43,624 nt of DNA, taken from NCBI GenBank assembly GCA_946538525.1, contig CAMNGU010000008.1, positions 1-43,624 of the forward strand, read 5' to 3'. The stretch comes from an uncultured Lachnospiraceae bacterium. GTDB taxonomy: Bacteria > Bacillota > Clostridia > Lachnospirales > Lachnospiraceae. Below are positions 16,366 through 23,751 of the stretch, piece by piece. The position numbers and the translations under genes are program-made. Below the pieces are notes generated by a model. That model saw only the letters and a list, made by a program, of their open reading frames with translations. It ran no database searches and was not told where the DNA came from. How positions within the stretch are numbered: position 1 is the stretch's first letter; every line of letters starts with the position of its first letter.

Positions 16366-18369
16366 TTATGCCAACTTATATTCAACGGCAACAGCTTTAT
16401 TGTTGTGACGGATTATTCCAAACAGAATTGCCGCAAAGACAATTTCAAATATTAATCCGCCCACAAAGCCTGCGCCTAAAGCACCAGTTGTAATAAGTGT
16501 TCCAATCTGATATACAAGGAAACCAACTGTATATCCTGTTCCTAACTGAAGACCAATAGCACCCCAAAGCCACTTCTTGCTCTGCATCTCGGAATTCATA
16601 GCACCGAGAGCAGCAAAGCAAGGTGGTGTATAGAGGTTGAACATAAGGTATGCAAGTGCAGCAACCTTAGTTATACCCATTGCGACTGCAACAGCATTTC
16701 CCTCACCTATAAGTTCCAGCTCATCTGGATCTACAAGATTAGTAATAGCATAAACTGTTGCGATAGTTCCAACTACATTTTCTTTTGCAATAAATCCTGT
16801 GATAGCTGCTGCAGCTAACTGCCATGCTGCGATTCCAACGATAGGAATCAGGATATATGCAAATGGATTTGAGATAGATGCAAGTATTGATGTATCTTCC
16901 GCACCCTCTTCAACAACCTGGAACTGCCAGTTAAAGCTCTGCATTATCTGAACAACTGTGTTACATACAAGGATGATAGTACCAGCCTTGATGATATAAG
17001 CCTTTCCTCTCTCAAGCATTGAGAAAAATGCATACTTAAGACTTGGAGCCTTATATTCTGGAAGCTCAATAATGAAGAATGATTTTCTAAACTTTGCTGC
17101 TGTGATAGCTTTGATAAGAAGTGCACCAAGAAGTACCAGTGCTATACCAACCATATACGCTACCCAGCTAACCCATTTTGATTCTGGGAAAAATGCACCC
17201 GCAAAAAGTGCGATAACTGGAAGCTTTGCTCCGCATGGCATAAATGTTGCCAGCATTGCTGTAGCTCTCTTCTCTCTCTGATTACGGATTGTACGGCATG
17301 ACATAATAGCTGGAATACCACAACCTGTACCAATAATCATAGGGATAACAGACTTTCCTGAAAGTCCTACTCTCTTAAACAGTGGATCAAGAACTACTGT
17401 AGCTCTTGACATATAACCACAATCCTCAAGAAGAGCAATAAGGAAATACATTACCATAACAAGTGGAAGGAAACCTACAACAGCTCCTACACCACCAATA
17501 ATTCCATCAACCAGAAGTGCATAGAGCAGTGGATTAGCATCTGCCATCTTGTCGCCTACCCAACCCTGGAATGCCTCAATCCAGCCTACCAAAATGTCTG
17601 CAAGCCATGTACCAACTGTAGTCTGTGATACATAGAATACAGCCCACATGATAAGTGCGAAGATAAGAAGACCCAAAAATGGATTTGTTACTATCTTGTC
17701 TATCTTATCGCCTATGGTTCTATCCTTAGTGAGAGTCTTACGAACCTCAACTTCCTTAACTAACTTATTAACATATTCGAAACGGGCTCTATCTGCCTTT
17801 TCAACTTCCTCTTTATTCGTAAGATCAACTTTTCCTTCTGTATAAGGTGCCTTCTGGCCTTTACCCTTTAGCTCTGCAGCAGCTTTAACCACTTCCTTAA
17901 GTCCATCATCAGAAGTTGATACTGTCCTTATTACAGGACATCCAAGTTTCTGAGAAAGTTTTTCTATATCTATTTTATTTCCTTTTTTATCATTTACATC
18001 ACTCTTGTTAAGAGCTACAACTACCGGAATTCCAAGTTCCAAAAGCTGTGTTGTAAAGAAAAGGCTTCGGCTAAGATTTGTAGAATCTACAATATTGATG
18101 ATAGCATCAGGATTCTCATGCTTTACATAGCTACTAGTAATACTCTCTTCCGAAGTAAATGGGGACATGGAATATGCTCCTGGCAGATCGACAGCTATAA
18201 GATCCTTACCGCCATCTCCAACGCCATCAGTGTAATTCTTCTTGATAGGACTTTCCTTTTTGTCCACCGTAACTCCGGCCCAGTTACCAATTTTCTCCTT
18301 TCGTCCGGTGATTGCATTGTACATAGTGGTTTTACCACTGTTGGGATTACCCGTTAATGCGATTCTCAT
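16366..18369 (-). CDS. feoB: Ferrous iron transport protein B
   Basis: The GTP-dependent membrane transporter that imports Fe2+. The N-terminal G domain has G1 GNPNSGKTT (7-15), G3 DLPGAYSM (61-68) and G4 NKSD (121-124), followed by a GDI-like helical region. From about residue 230 it is a polytopic membrane domain with two Gate repeats, containing the conserved GCGIPAIMSCR and PCGAKLPV segments. Its 667 aa is in the normal range. It starts 12 bases after feoA behind AGGAGG, forming a two-gene operon under the shared iron-type promoter and leader at 18663-18767. Confidence 0.97.
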   Translation of the reverse strand: MRIALTGNPNSGKTTMYNAITGRKEKIGNWAGVTVDKKESPIKKNYTDGVGDGGKDLIAVDLPGAYSMSPFTSEESITSSYVKHENPDAIINIVDSTNLSRSLFFTTQLLELGIPVVVALNKSDVNDKKGNKIDIEKLSQKLGCPVIRTVSTSDDGLKEVVKAAAELKGKGQKAPYTEGKVDLTNKEEVEKADRARFEYVNKLVKEVEVRKTLTKDRTIGDKIDKIVTNPFLGLLIFALIMWAVFYVSQTTVGTWLADILVGWIEAFQGWVGDKMADANPLLYALLVDGIIGGVGAVVGFLPLVMVMYFLIALLEDCGYMSRATVVLDPLFKRVGLSGKSVIPMIIGTGCGIPAIMSCRTIRNQREKRATAMLATFMPCGAKLPVIALFAGAFFPESKWVSWVAYMVGIALVLLGALLIKAITAAKFRKSFFIIELPEYKAPSLKYAFFSMLERGKAYIIKAGTIILVCNTVVQIMQSFNWQFQVVEEGAEDTSILASISNPFAYILIPIVGIAAWQLAAAAITGFIAKENVVGTIATVYAITNLVDPDELELIGEGNAVAVAMGITKVAALAYLMFNLYTPPCFAALGAMNSEMQSKKWLWGAIGLQLGTGYTVGFLVYQIGTLITTGALGAGFVGGLIFEIVFAAILFGIIRHNNKAVAVEYKLA

Positions 18370-18381
18370 CTTTTCTTCCTC

Positions 18382-18594
18382 CTAAATCAATATTGCTGAC
18401 GCGAGTTCAGGGTCAATGTTATATCTGGCATCCTTAATGGAAACTACAAGATTTTTCTTTTTATCAACCACCGTTATTGTCTCGCCACTGTAGCATCCTA
18501 GCGAAAAAAGAAAACTCTTCATATCATCATCACCGAATGTGTCAACATCTTTAATTACATACTCCTTGCCAATCTCTGCTTCATTCAAATTCAT
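18382..18594 (-). CDS. feoA: Ferrous iron transport protein A
   Basis: A 70-residue SH3-like cytosolic partner of FeoB, thought to regulate its activity. Sequence features fit: NLNEAEIGKEYVIKDV at the start, a central LFSLGCYSGETITVV (the L-G-x-x-G-ETI stretch of the family), and IDPELASAILI at the end. A GTG at 18604-18606 overlaps the AGGAG site itself, so ATG at 18592-18594 (11-nt spacing) is preferred. It is first in the feoAB operon. Confidence 0.93.
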   Translation of the reverse strand: MNLNEAEIGKEYVIKDVDTFGDDDMKSFLFSLGCYSGETITVVDKKKNLVVSIKDARYNIDPELASAILI

Positions 18595-18662
18595 AATGTT
18601 ATTCACTCCTAAATTATAATAAGCTCCTTGTACAACAATTAACCCAATCTAACCTCAAGGGT

Positions 18663-18711
18663 TTTTAAATGTGACAAACGCCAGCATTTAAAGCATTTGT
18701 CACATTTAAAA
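18663..18711 (-). promoter_or_regulatory. Leader hairpin shared with the DUF3793 operon (copy 2)
   Basis: TTTTAAATGTGACAAA (18663-18678) pairs perfectly with TTTGTCACATTTAAAA (18696-18711) around 17 bases, the same spacer length as in copy 1 (9863-9905). The core ATGTGACAAA-N17-TTTGTCACAT is identical at both loci while the loops differ. It starts about 21 bases into the predicted transcript. GGTTAGAT follows in both leaders. Confidence 0.6.
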
Positions 18712-18738
18712 GTAGTTAATAATATTTTACTCTGATTA

Positions 18739-18767
18739 GTTATAGCATATATATTTGATATTTTCAA
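18739..18767 (-). promoter_or_regulatory. Promoter of feoAB
   Basis: Minus strand -35 TTGAAA (18762-18767), a 17-base spacer and -10 TATAAC (18739-18744), with ATAACTAAT over the -10 as at the DUF3793 promoter. A repressor half-site at the -10 is inferred. Confidence 0.65.
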
Positions 18768-18840
18768 GGATATTTTTATTTTTTTGTCCTTTTTTATCTT
18801 TTTTGTCTTTTTTTAGTTTCTTTATATTTTAAAAAATACG

Positions 18841-18879
18841 AAAAAAGGCAGATGCCACATAAACTGCGACATCTACCTT
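18841..18879 (-). terminator. Terminator of the acidic-protein gene
   Basis: On the minus strand AGGTAGATG pairs with CATCTGCCT (18846-18854 with 18870-18878, one G-U pair) and is followed by TTTTTT (18841-18846). Confidence 0.8.
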
Positions 18880-18921
18880 GGATTCGGATATTATGTTTGT
18901 TATCTCGAGACACTATGATTA

Positions 18922-19329
18922 CTATGCTCTTTTCACAAGTCCAACTAAGACTTCAGTGATTCCTCTATGTCTCTTTTCAACAGGTACAGGTTCTGGTGCA
19001 CGAACTTCCTCTGGCTCTGGTGCGGTGTATTCCTTGGTCTTAATCTTAAGTTCCGGTTTAAGATCTTGTTTTAGATCCTCTATAACTTCCTTCTTAACTT
19101 CTGGTTCAGCCACCTGCTCGATTCCAATATCTTCCAACGCTTCCATGAGCTTTTCGAAGTCATTATCTGCTATCTTATCTTCAACTTTATCGTCGACTTT
19201 ATTATCTATTTCAGATTCTTTCTCTTCTACTCGCTCTACCGTCTTCTCAACAACTGGAATCTCAAGACCTGAAGGTAGTTCGTCATCACTAATACCAAGC
19301 ATCACATCAATATCCATCTCATCGTACAT
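18922..19329 (-). CDS. Acidic low-complexity protein of unknown function under c-di-GMP riboswitch control
   Basis: A 135-aa protein I cannot place in a family. It has no cysteine, no tryptophan, no signal peptide and no membrane segment. An acidic N-terminus (MYDEMDIDVMLGISDDELPS) is followed by Glu/Lys/Asp/Val-rich helical or coiled-coil-like repeats (about 28-95) and a Pro-Glu linker (APEPEEVRAPEPVPVEK). It ends in a short basic, amphipathic helix (RHRGITEVLVGLVKRA). The two conserved-looking ends joined by a charged spacer suggest an adaptor or tether (inference). ATG follows GGGAGG by 7 bases. It is monocistronic, with its own promoter, a c-di-GMP-I riboswitch and a terminator. It lies directly downstream of the Ter locus. 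Confidence 0.75.
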   Translation of the reverse strand: MYDEMDIDVMLGISDDELPSGLEIPVVEKTVERVEEKESEIDNKVDDKVEDKIADNDFEKLMEALEDIGIEQVAEPEVKKEVIEDLKQDLKPELKIKTKEYTAPEPEEVRAPEPVPVEKRHRGITEVLVGLVKRA

Positions 19330-19358
19330 ACATTTACCTCCCTATAATGATACTAAGT

Positions 19359-19398
19359 AAAAAAAACATCAGATTTGGCTGTGCAGCCAACTCTGATG
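19359..19398 (-). terminator. Riboswitch expression-platform terminator
   Basis: CATCAGATTTGGCTG (19367-19381) and CAGCCAACTCTGATG (19384-19398) form a long stem with one internal mismatch and a 2-nt gap. On the minus strand eight T follow (19359-19366). Its first arm (TTGGCTGC on the minus strand) can alternatively pair with GCAGCCA in the aptamer 3' side, giving an antiterminator. Confidence 0.9.
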
Positions 19399-19412
19399 AA
19401 TTAATCATGTAA

Positions 19413-19480
19413 GTGCAACTGGCTGCCATATTAAAGGCCCTAATAGCTTTGCGTCGCCGGTTTTCACCGGTTTTGCCAAA
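19413..19480 (-). promoter_or_regulatory. Cyclic-di-GMP-I (GEMM-I) riboswitch aptamer
   Basis: On the minus strand the conserved blocks appear in order: GGCAAAACC, a CCGGT-GAAA-ACCGG hairpin with GNRA tetraloop, GACGCAAAGCTA (the ligand-binding core), AGGGCCT, and ATGGCAGCCAG. A terminator follows immediately, and pairing of the aptamer 3' strand with the terminator arm predicts an off-switch: c-di-GMP stabilises the aptamer and frees the terminator. The only gene controlled is the acidic protein at 18922-19329. Confidence 0.92.
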
Positions 19481-19496
19481 TATTTAACTTAATAAA

Positions 19497-19525
19497 ATTA
19501 TATTAAACTATGCAAGTAGCGTCAA
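19497..19525 (-). promoter_or_regulatory. Promoter of the c-di-GMP riboswitch transcript
   Basis: Minus strand -35 TTGACG (19520-19525), a 17-base spacer and -10 TATAAT (19497-19502). Near consensus, so constitutive initiation with control by termination is expected. Confidence 0.8.
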
Positions 19526-19598
19526 TAAAAAACCCCTTGACATATTAAACAAAAATGCGCATCGGGAGGCACTATTTTTCACAAAAGCTTTTTACGCT

Positions 19599-20648
19599 CT
19601 ACACATCAGAAAGGTTCTTTATCAGTCCGCAACATTTATAGTTTTCAAGATCACCTATTACAATCTCAACATTCTTTTCTTTCGCCAGCTGGAAAATATG
19701 AGCTAATTCAGGACTATCTTCATATTTCCTATCTACCACAACTTTCCAAGGAACTCTACGAAGTAAAACTCTGGTTGTCTCTCCTATTCCCGGCTTTATG
19801 AAATTCACATTGTCAATCTGATATTCTTTTGAAAGGTTAGATACATCCTTCTGAGCTTCTTTATCAGAAACCGGAGCAAGTGGTTCCAGATCAAACTTGA
19901 ACTTATCTATTATTGTATCAATAAATTCATAAGTTCTATCCTGATCAGCTAGCTCTCCATAATAAGCAGCACCATGGAAATCATCCTCGCCTATAATATC
20001 TGTTCTCAAAAATGTTCGGCTCACTAATCCACAAACTGTACAGTTAAGACATGAGCTTGGAATCATAATATCCTCATGAGTTCCACAAAGATCAGTAATA
20101 TATGCAGGATCTGCTAATACAGCAAGCTCATCAGAAACTCCATCAAAATTTCCTATTTCCTTTCTTAACTCCCTGTATATAACGCCTTTTCCAGTCCATC
20201 CATCAACAAACTGAATACTCTCAGGACTATGCTTACTCAAAATGTATTTCATGGCATTCTTGTCGATTCCTCTATCTCTAATAATAGAAATCGAATAATG
20301 CGGACAAGAAAAACCATATTTAGCTTTAATATATCTTTTGATCAGAACACCCACTGGTGAACCCGCTCTTGCTAAAGATACTATAACTACATCTTTTCCT
20401 TTTTTCTGGAGAATCAGCTCTGACACTCTAGCAACAGCATCAGCTGTAGATTGTCCAAAAACATTAAGGGCATTTTCATAAATCTCAATATATTTATCTG
20501 TAGGCTGATATTCCAACGGTAACATTTCCGAATAATGTGTACCAGTCTGTATTTTCTTCTCGCGTTCCTTTGTTGGTAAAGGTTCAACAAGTCCTGTTAT
20601 ATCCTTTAGTAAAAGTGTAATGTCATCCTCAATAAAACTGCTCTTCAT
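19599..20648 (-). CDS. StiP-type phosphoribosyltransferase-like protein of the Ter biosynthetic module
   Basis: A 349-aa protein resembling the family labelled 'cysteine protease StiP', which comparative genomics reinterpreted as a PRTase-fold enzyme of Ter operons. A Rossmann-like half carries SLARAGSPVG (91-100) and the signature FVDGWTGKG (147-155), the position of a PRPP-loop equivalent. A middle cysteine patch reads CLNCTVCG. The C-terminal 60 residues (GIGETTRVLLRRVPWKVVV to CCGLIKNL) look like the PELOTA-type RNA-binding appendage described for these proteins (family knowledge, moderate certainty). Its ATG directly abuts the TAG of the PRTase-TRSP gene, so the two are coupled. It is the last gene of the Ter operon. 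Substrate and product are unknown. Confidence 0.8.
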   Translation of the reverse strand: MKSSFIEDDITLLLKDITGLVEPLPTKEREKKIQTGTHYSEMLPLEYQPTDKYIEIYENALNVFGQSTADAVARVSELILQKKGKDVVIVSLARAGSPVGVLIKRYIKAKYGFSCPHYSISIIRDRGIDKNAMKYILSKHSPESIQFVDGWTGKGVIYRELRKEIGNFDGVSDELAVLADPAYITDLCGTHEDIMIPSSCLNCTVCGLVSRTFLRTDIIGEDDFHGAAYYGELADQDRTYEFIDTIIDKFKFDLEPLAPVSDKEAQKDVSNLSKEYQIDNVNFIKPGIGETTRVLLRRVPWKVVVDRKYEDSPELAHIFQLAKEKNVEIVIGDLENYKCCGLIKNLSDV

Positions 20649-21821
20649 CTATCCCTCTTTATATCTCCATCTTCCAAGGAATATATCCTTATTTCCCACA
20701 TCATCCAGAACACCGCAAAGATCTGCAAGTCCCTGGTTGTAATTCTCTGCATCAGTTAGAATTAAAACACCATCATATGCTTCTAAGTTATATATATATG
20801 TTTTTCTATCCAGGTCATAGAAGCTTCTGATCTGATATCTTTCTTTCAAAGGATATTCCTTAGAGTCACTAGCAACTATTGGACTTCTGGTTGTTGAATG
20901 AATCTTAACCTGATCAGCAACACCGGAATCTTCCAACATTTTACCAACAAAAATAGTAGCATACATAAATTCTTCTGTTCCTAAAACAAGGAATTTATTG
21001 TAATGATGATTCTTCAGCTTTGTAATAACTGAGTCAGCAAACTGCTGATTTTCTTTCTGATAATCTGAAAAATCTATTACACATCTAGGATTATGATGTG
21101 ATTCATAGCATATCTCATCAGTTAATGTTACAGACTCATTTTCTTCTTCTGTATGACACTCATGATGATATTCCTTATTGATAGGAACATTGATTATCTC
21201 GTCTTTCTTATATTCATAAGGAATACTTGCAAGGAATATACAATCTATACCATCTTCTGCCAGTTCATTTATTCTTTCACTTGGCATACTGTTGAGCATT
21301 GAAACAATACTGAACTTTACATTTTTTGTATTATAATTCTTTTTGATTGATTGAACCAGTTTATAGATAGTACTTCCTGTGGTTACTTCATCATCAACAA
21401 ATATGATTCTATCAACATTTTCAATACATTCTTCTAGTCCAGAAGATCTCAGCATCTGATCCTTTGCATGACTATGAGACTCTGTAAAATATAAGTAGCT
21501 TTCTTCTTCCTTATATTCTCTAGTTGTATTCTGATAATATTTAATATTCTTCAAATAGTAGCTTATAGCAGAAGCAACACCTGTTGCTGTTTCCGCAAAT
21601 CCAATGACATATAATCTATCATTTGGATAAGCTGTATTCACTTTATTAGCAAGAGCCTCACAGATTCTAAGGGTTTCTCTTGGATCTGATGGGATATGTT
21701 TGCCCTGCTTTGGATTTACATATAGATATGGTCTGATTGAATTATTATCTCTCTTAGCCAATCTAACCAAATCATCTATTGTAATATTTATTTTATCTTT
21801 TCCTGTATTAATCTCTTTCAT
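20649..21821 (-). CDS. Phosphoribosyltransferase with C-terminal TRSP domain (Ter module)
   Basis: A 390-aa protein whose N-terminal half is a PRTase with a classic PRPP-binding loop IIFVDDEVTTGST (139-151) and an upstream GFAETATGVA loop. The C-terminal region (about 255-390, with ERYQIRSFYDLDRKTYIYNL) corresponds to the TRSP domain that accompanies this PRTase in Ter operons. The family is predicted to attach a ribose phosphate to a base while making a nucleoside-like metabolite. A run of six 12-bp repeats, four of them containing a full or near Shine-Dalgarno sequence, fills the space before its ATG. It is coupled without a gap to the StiP-type gene. Confidence 0.85.
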   Translation of the reverse strand: MKEINTGKDKINITIDDLVRLAKRDNNSIRPYLYVNPKQGKHIPSDPRETLRICEALANKVNTAYPNDRLYVIGFAETATGVASAISYYLKNIKYYQNTTREYKEEESYLYFTESHSHAKDQMLRSSGLEECIENVDRIIFVDDEVTTGSTIYKLVQSIKKNYNTKNVKFSIVSMLNSMPSERINELAEDGIDCIFLASIPYEYKKDEIINVPINKEYHHECHTEEENESVTLTDEICYESHHNPRCVIDFSDYQKENQQFADSVITKLKNHHYNKFLVLGTEEFMYATIFVGKMLEDSGVADQVKIHSTTRSPIVASDSKEYPLKERYQIRSFYDLDRKTYIYNLEAYDGVLILTDAENYNQGLADLCGVLDDVGNKDIFLGRWRYKEG

Positions 21822-21826
21822 TTATA

Positions 21827-21898
21827 GAACTCCTTATAGAACTCCTTATAGAGCTCCTTATAAAATTCCTTATAGTACTCTTTATAAAACTCCATATA
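21827..21898. repeat. Six 12-bp repeats carrying Shine-Dalgarno-like sequences
   Basis: Six consecutive 12-bp units: 21827-21838, 21839-21850, 21851-21862, 21863-21874, 21875-21886 and 21887-21898. On the minus strand the unit is TATAAGGAGTTC. Three units contain AAGGAG, one AAGGAA, one AAAGAG and one ATGGAG. The first unit in reading direction supplies the last codons of the lyase gene (IYGVL and stop). The last lies 9 bases from the PRTase ATG. Confidence 0.9.
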
Positions 21899-22847
21899 TT
21901 TCTGCAAGAACCATTGTCTTGTATGCCCAGTTTATATGAGTCTTTACTTCATTCATCCTCTCTCCTGCAAAGCTCTTTCCAACCTGAAGACCTTTTTCAT
22001 CCCAATTCAGGATTTCCTTTGCATCTTCATAGTCCTTCTTTGAAACCTTAAGAGCCTCATTAACAACCTTAATCTGTTTTGGATGAATGACTGTCTTTCC
22101 AACAAATCCATTCAGTTTATCTAATTTAAGCTCATGTCGAAGACCAATCTTCCACTCATCATTGTCACTGGAGAAAAATTCCCAAACTGGTCCGGATACA
22201 ATATACTCTCTAGAAAATACAGTAAGTATATCTCCAAATAACTGAGAGATTGGAAGAATATCATATATTGTCTCATCATAATGTCTACGGGCAGAAAACT
22301 CATTTGAAAAATCATTTCCACCAACACGAACATTTAAAACATAGTCCTTAACTGCATCGATCTTTGCTTTGATTCCAACTAAAACATCATGTCTTGTTGA
22401 GTAATCAATAATATCTTTACTCTCAAGGATTGGCATCATATAAAATTTCTGTGAAGACTTATTGTTAATTTCTTCAACCGCCTTATTATATGCATCAGCA
22501 TTTCCAAGACTATATTTTGGAAAGATAAAGCCCTTTACTATTCCGAGGCTTTCTTTATTATTCTCATATAAGCGAAGCAGCTGCTCACTACTTCTAACAC
22601 GAATAAATATCATTGGCAGATAGAAATCTTTTTCCTTCTTTGCATCCGAAATAGTCTTTAGTGTTATACTCAGCTGTTCTTCTGCCATCTCAATACTATC
22701 ATCTGAAATTGTGTCCTCCAGGCATAATGCCAACGAATATGGACGGTCAAACTTTTCACTAATAACCGAATCTGCTACTTTTCTGTTTAATGCTGGTGAA
22801 TATAGCAGTGCACCAACACTGTACTTCATCTCAATATTGTCCATCAT
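21882..22847 (-). CDS. HpcH/HpaI-CitE-like C-C bond lyase of the Ter module
   Basis: A 321-aa TIM-barrel enzyme related to citrate lyase beta subunit and HpcH/HpaI aldolases, in the branch found in Ter operons. Landmarks are SLALCLEDTI (acidic metal/CoA-site region), IRVRSSEQL (conserved Arg), KGFIFPKYS, and GFVGKTVIHPKQI near the end, as in CitE-like lyases. It is predicted to cleave or form a carbon-carbon bond in the side chain of the unknown metabolite. Its final codons lie inside a 12-bp repeat array. The start is ATGATG (22845-22847 or the next codon), with AGGTGA and AAGGG upstream. No acyl-carrier or CoA-transferase partner is present, so it is not a citrate lyase complex. Confidence 0.85.
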   Translation of the reverse strand: MMDNIEMKYSVGALLYSPALNRKVADSVISEKFDRPYSLALCLEDTISDDSIEMAEEQLSITLKTISDAKKEKDFYLPMIFIRVRSSEQLLRLYENNKESLGIVKGFIFPKYSLGNADAYNKAVEEINNKSSQKFYMMPILESKDIIDYSTRHDVLVGIKAKIDAVKDYVLNVRVGGNDFSNEFSARRHYDETIYDILPISQLFGDILTVFSREYIVSGPVWEFFSSDNDEWKIGLRHELKLDKLNGFVGKTVIHPKQIKVVNEALKVSKKDYEDAKEILNWDEKGLQVGKSFAGERMNEVKTHINWAYKTMVLAEIYGVL

Positions 22848-22973
22848 CCCTTATAATTCACCTATAATTTTTCCCTTTCTTTTTTATTTTTCACAAAACA
22901 ACTTCTTTTCAATTATCTCTCTATCTATAACTTCTCTTTAAATAATTTTTCTTAGAATCTTTCTTATCAGTAA

Positions 22974-23738
22974 TTAGATTATCCCTCTCTCCTTCATATC
23001 GCATAGCTCTTTACAGATTCCATCAGACATAACGCTTTCCTCACTCCTAAGCCTATTCTTATTGGAAACCATTTCAAATATTTCAGATCCAGGAAATGCA
23101 AAATCTGCAACATCTAACATAGATATATCTAATATTCCATCACCGGCTGATAAAGTAGTCTCTTTCTCTCTTCTCTTCATGAATCTTTTAATAGCATTTC
23201 CCTTTGTTATGGCGTTGGCCAGAATATAAAACTTCTTTCCGACTACATGAAGATCCACCTTTGACAGATCCACCTGTTTTGACAGTTCATCACAAACCTC
23301 CTGTGGATCATGGTGTCTAAGTTTTGTATAACACATATATTTTTCTGGTCTATGGAGTGTTTCATCTTTACACAAAAAAGACAACTTATTGACAGCATCT
23401 TCTAAACAGTCATAACTGTCTTGTGCGAGGATTTGGGTCTCTTTAGACCACTCCTCGTCCTCAACACCATCAACAAGCAGTTTTCCACCATTACATACAA
23501 TTGCATATTTGTTAAAAAACTTTTTTACACATTCTATTCTAGTATATTGCTTTACTGTTCTCGTGGTAACCGGAACAATACTTAACCAATCCGCTGAAGC
23601 TAAAAAGTCATAAGTGTATTGAGTCATAAAACTCTGTTCTTTCCCATCTAGATGTTCAATAACAACTTTAGGTTTCGAAAGCTCCCTGTTATGCGAATAG
23701 ATTAGAGTATTATCCAGATCCGAAAATAAAATACTCAT
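22974..23738 (-). CDS. HAD-superfamily phosphatase of the Ter module
   Basis: A 254-aa HAD hydrolase of the Cof/sucrose-phosphatase-like type. Motif I is SDLDNTLIYS (Asp7 nucleophile, Asp9), motif II VPVTTRT, and motif III/IV SAGDGILDISMLDVADFAFPG. A mixed alpha/beta cap lies between. Members with this context are proposed to remove a phosphate in the Ter metabolite pathway. GAGG, 15 bases upstream, overlaps the end of the ATP-grasp gene, so the pair is coupled. The 126-base gap to the lyase gene downstream holds only a purine-rich strand without identifiable signals. Confidence 0.87.
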   Translation of the reverse strand: MSILFSDLDNTLIYSHNRELSKPKVVIEHLDGKEQSFMTQYTYDFLASADWLSIVPVTTRTVKQYTRIECVKKFFNKYAIVCNGGKLLVDGVEDEEWSKETQILAQDSYDCLEDAVNKLSFLCKDETLHRPEKYMCYTKLRHHDPQEVCDELSKQVDLSKVDLHVVGKKFYILANAITKGNAIKRFMKRREKETTLSAGDGILDISMLDVADFAFPGSEIFEMVSNKNRLRSEESVMSDGICKELCDMKERGII

Positions 23739-23751
23739 AAAATCATTAACC

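Larger units (their letters stand above)
18607..18921. other. Regulatory intergenic region between feoA and the acidic-protein gene
   Basis: This 315-base gap holds the feoAB leader and promoter (18607-18767), a T-rich tract on the plus strand (about 18768-18840), and the terminator of the gene entering from the right (18841-18879). No coding frame is supported here. Confidence 0.7.
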
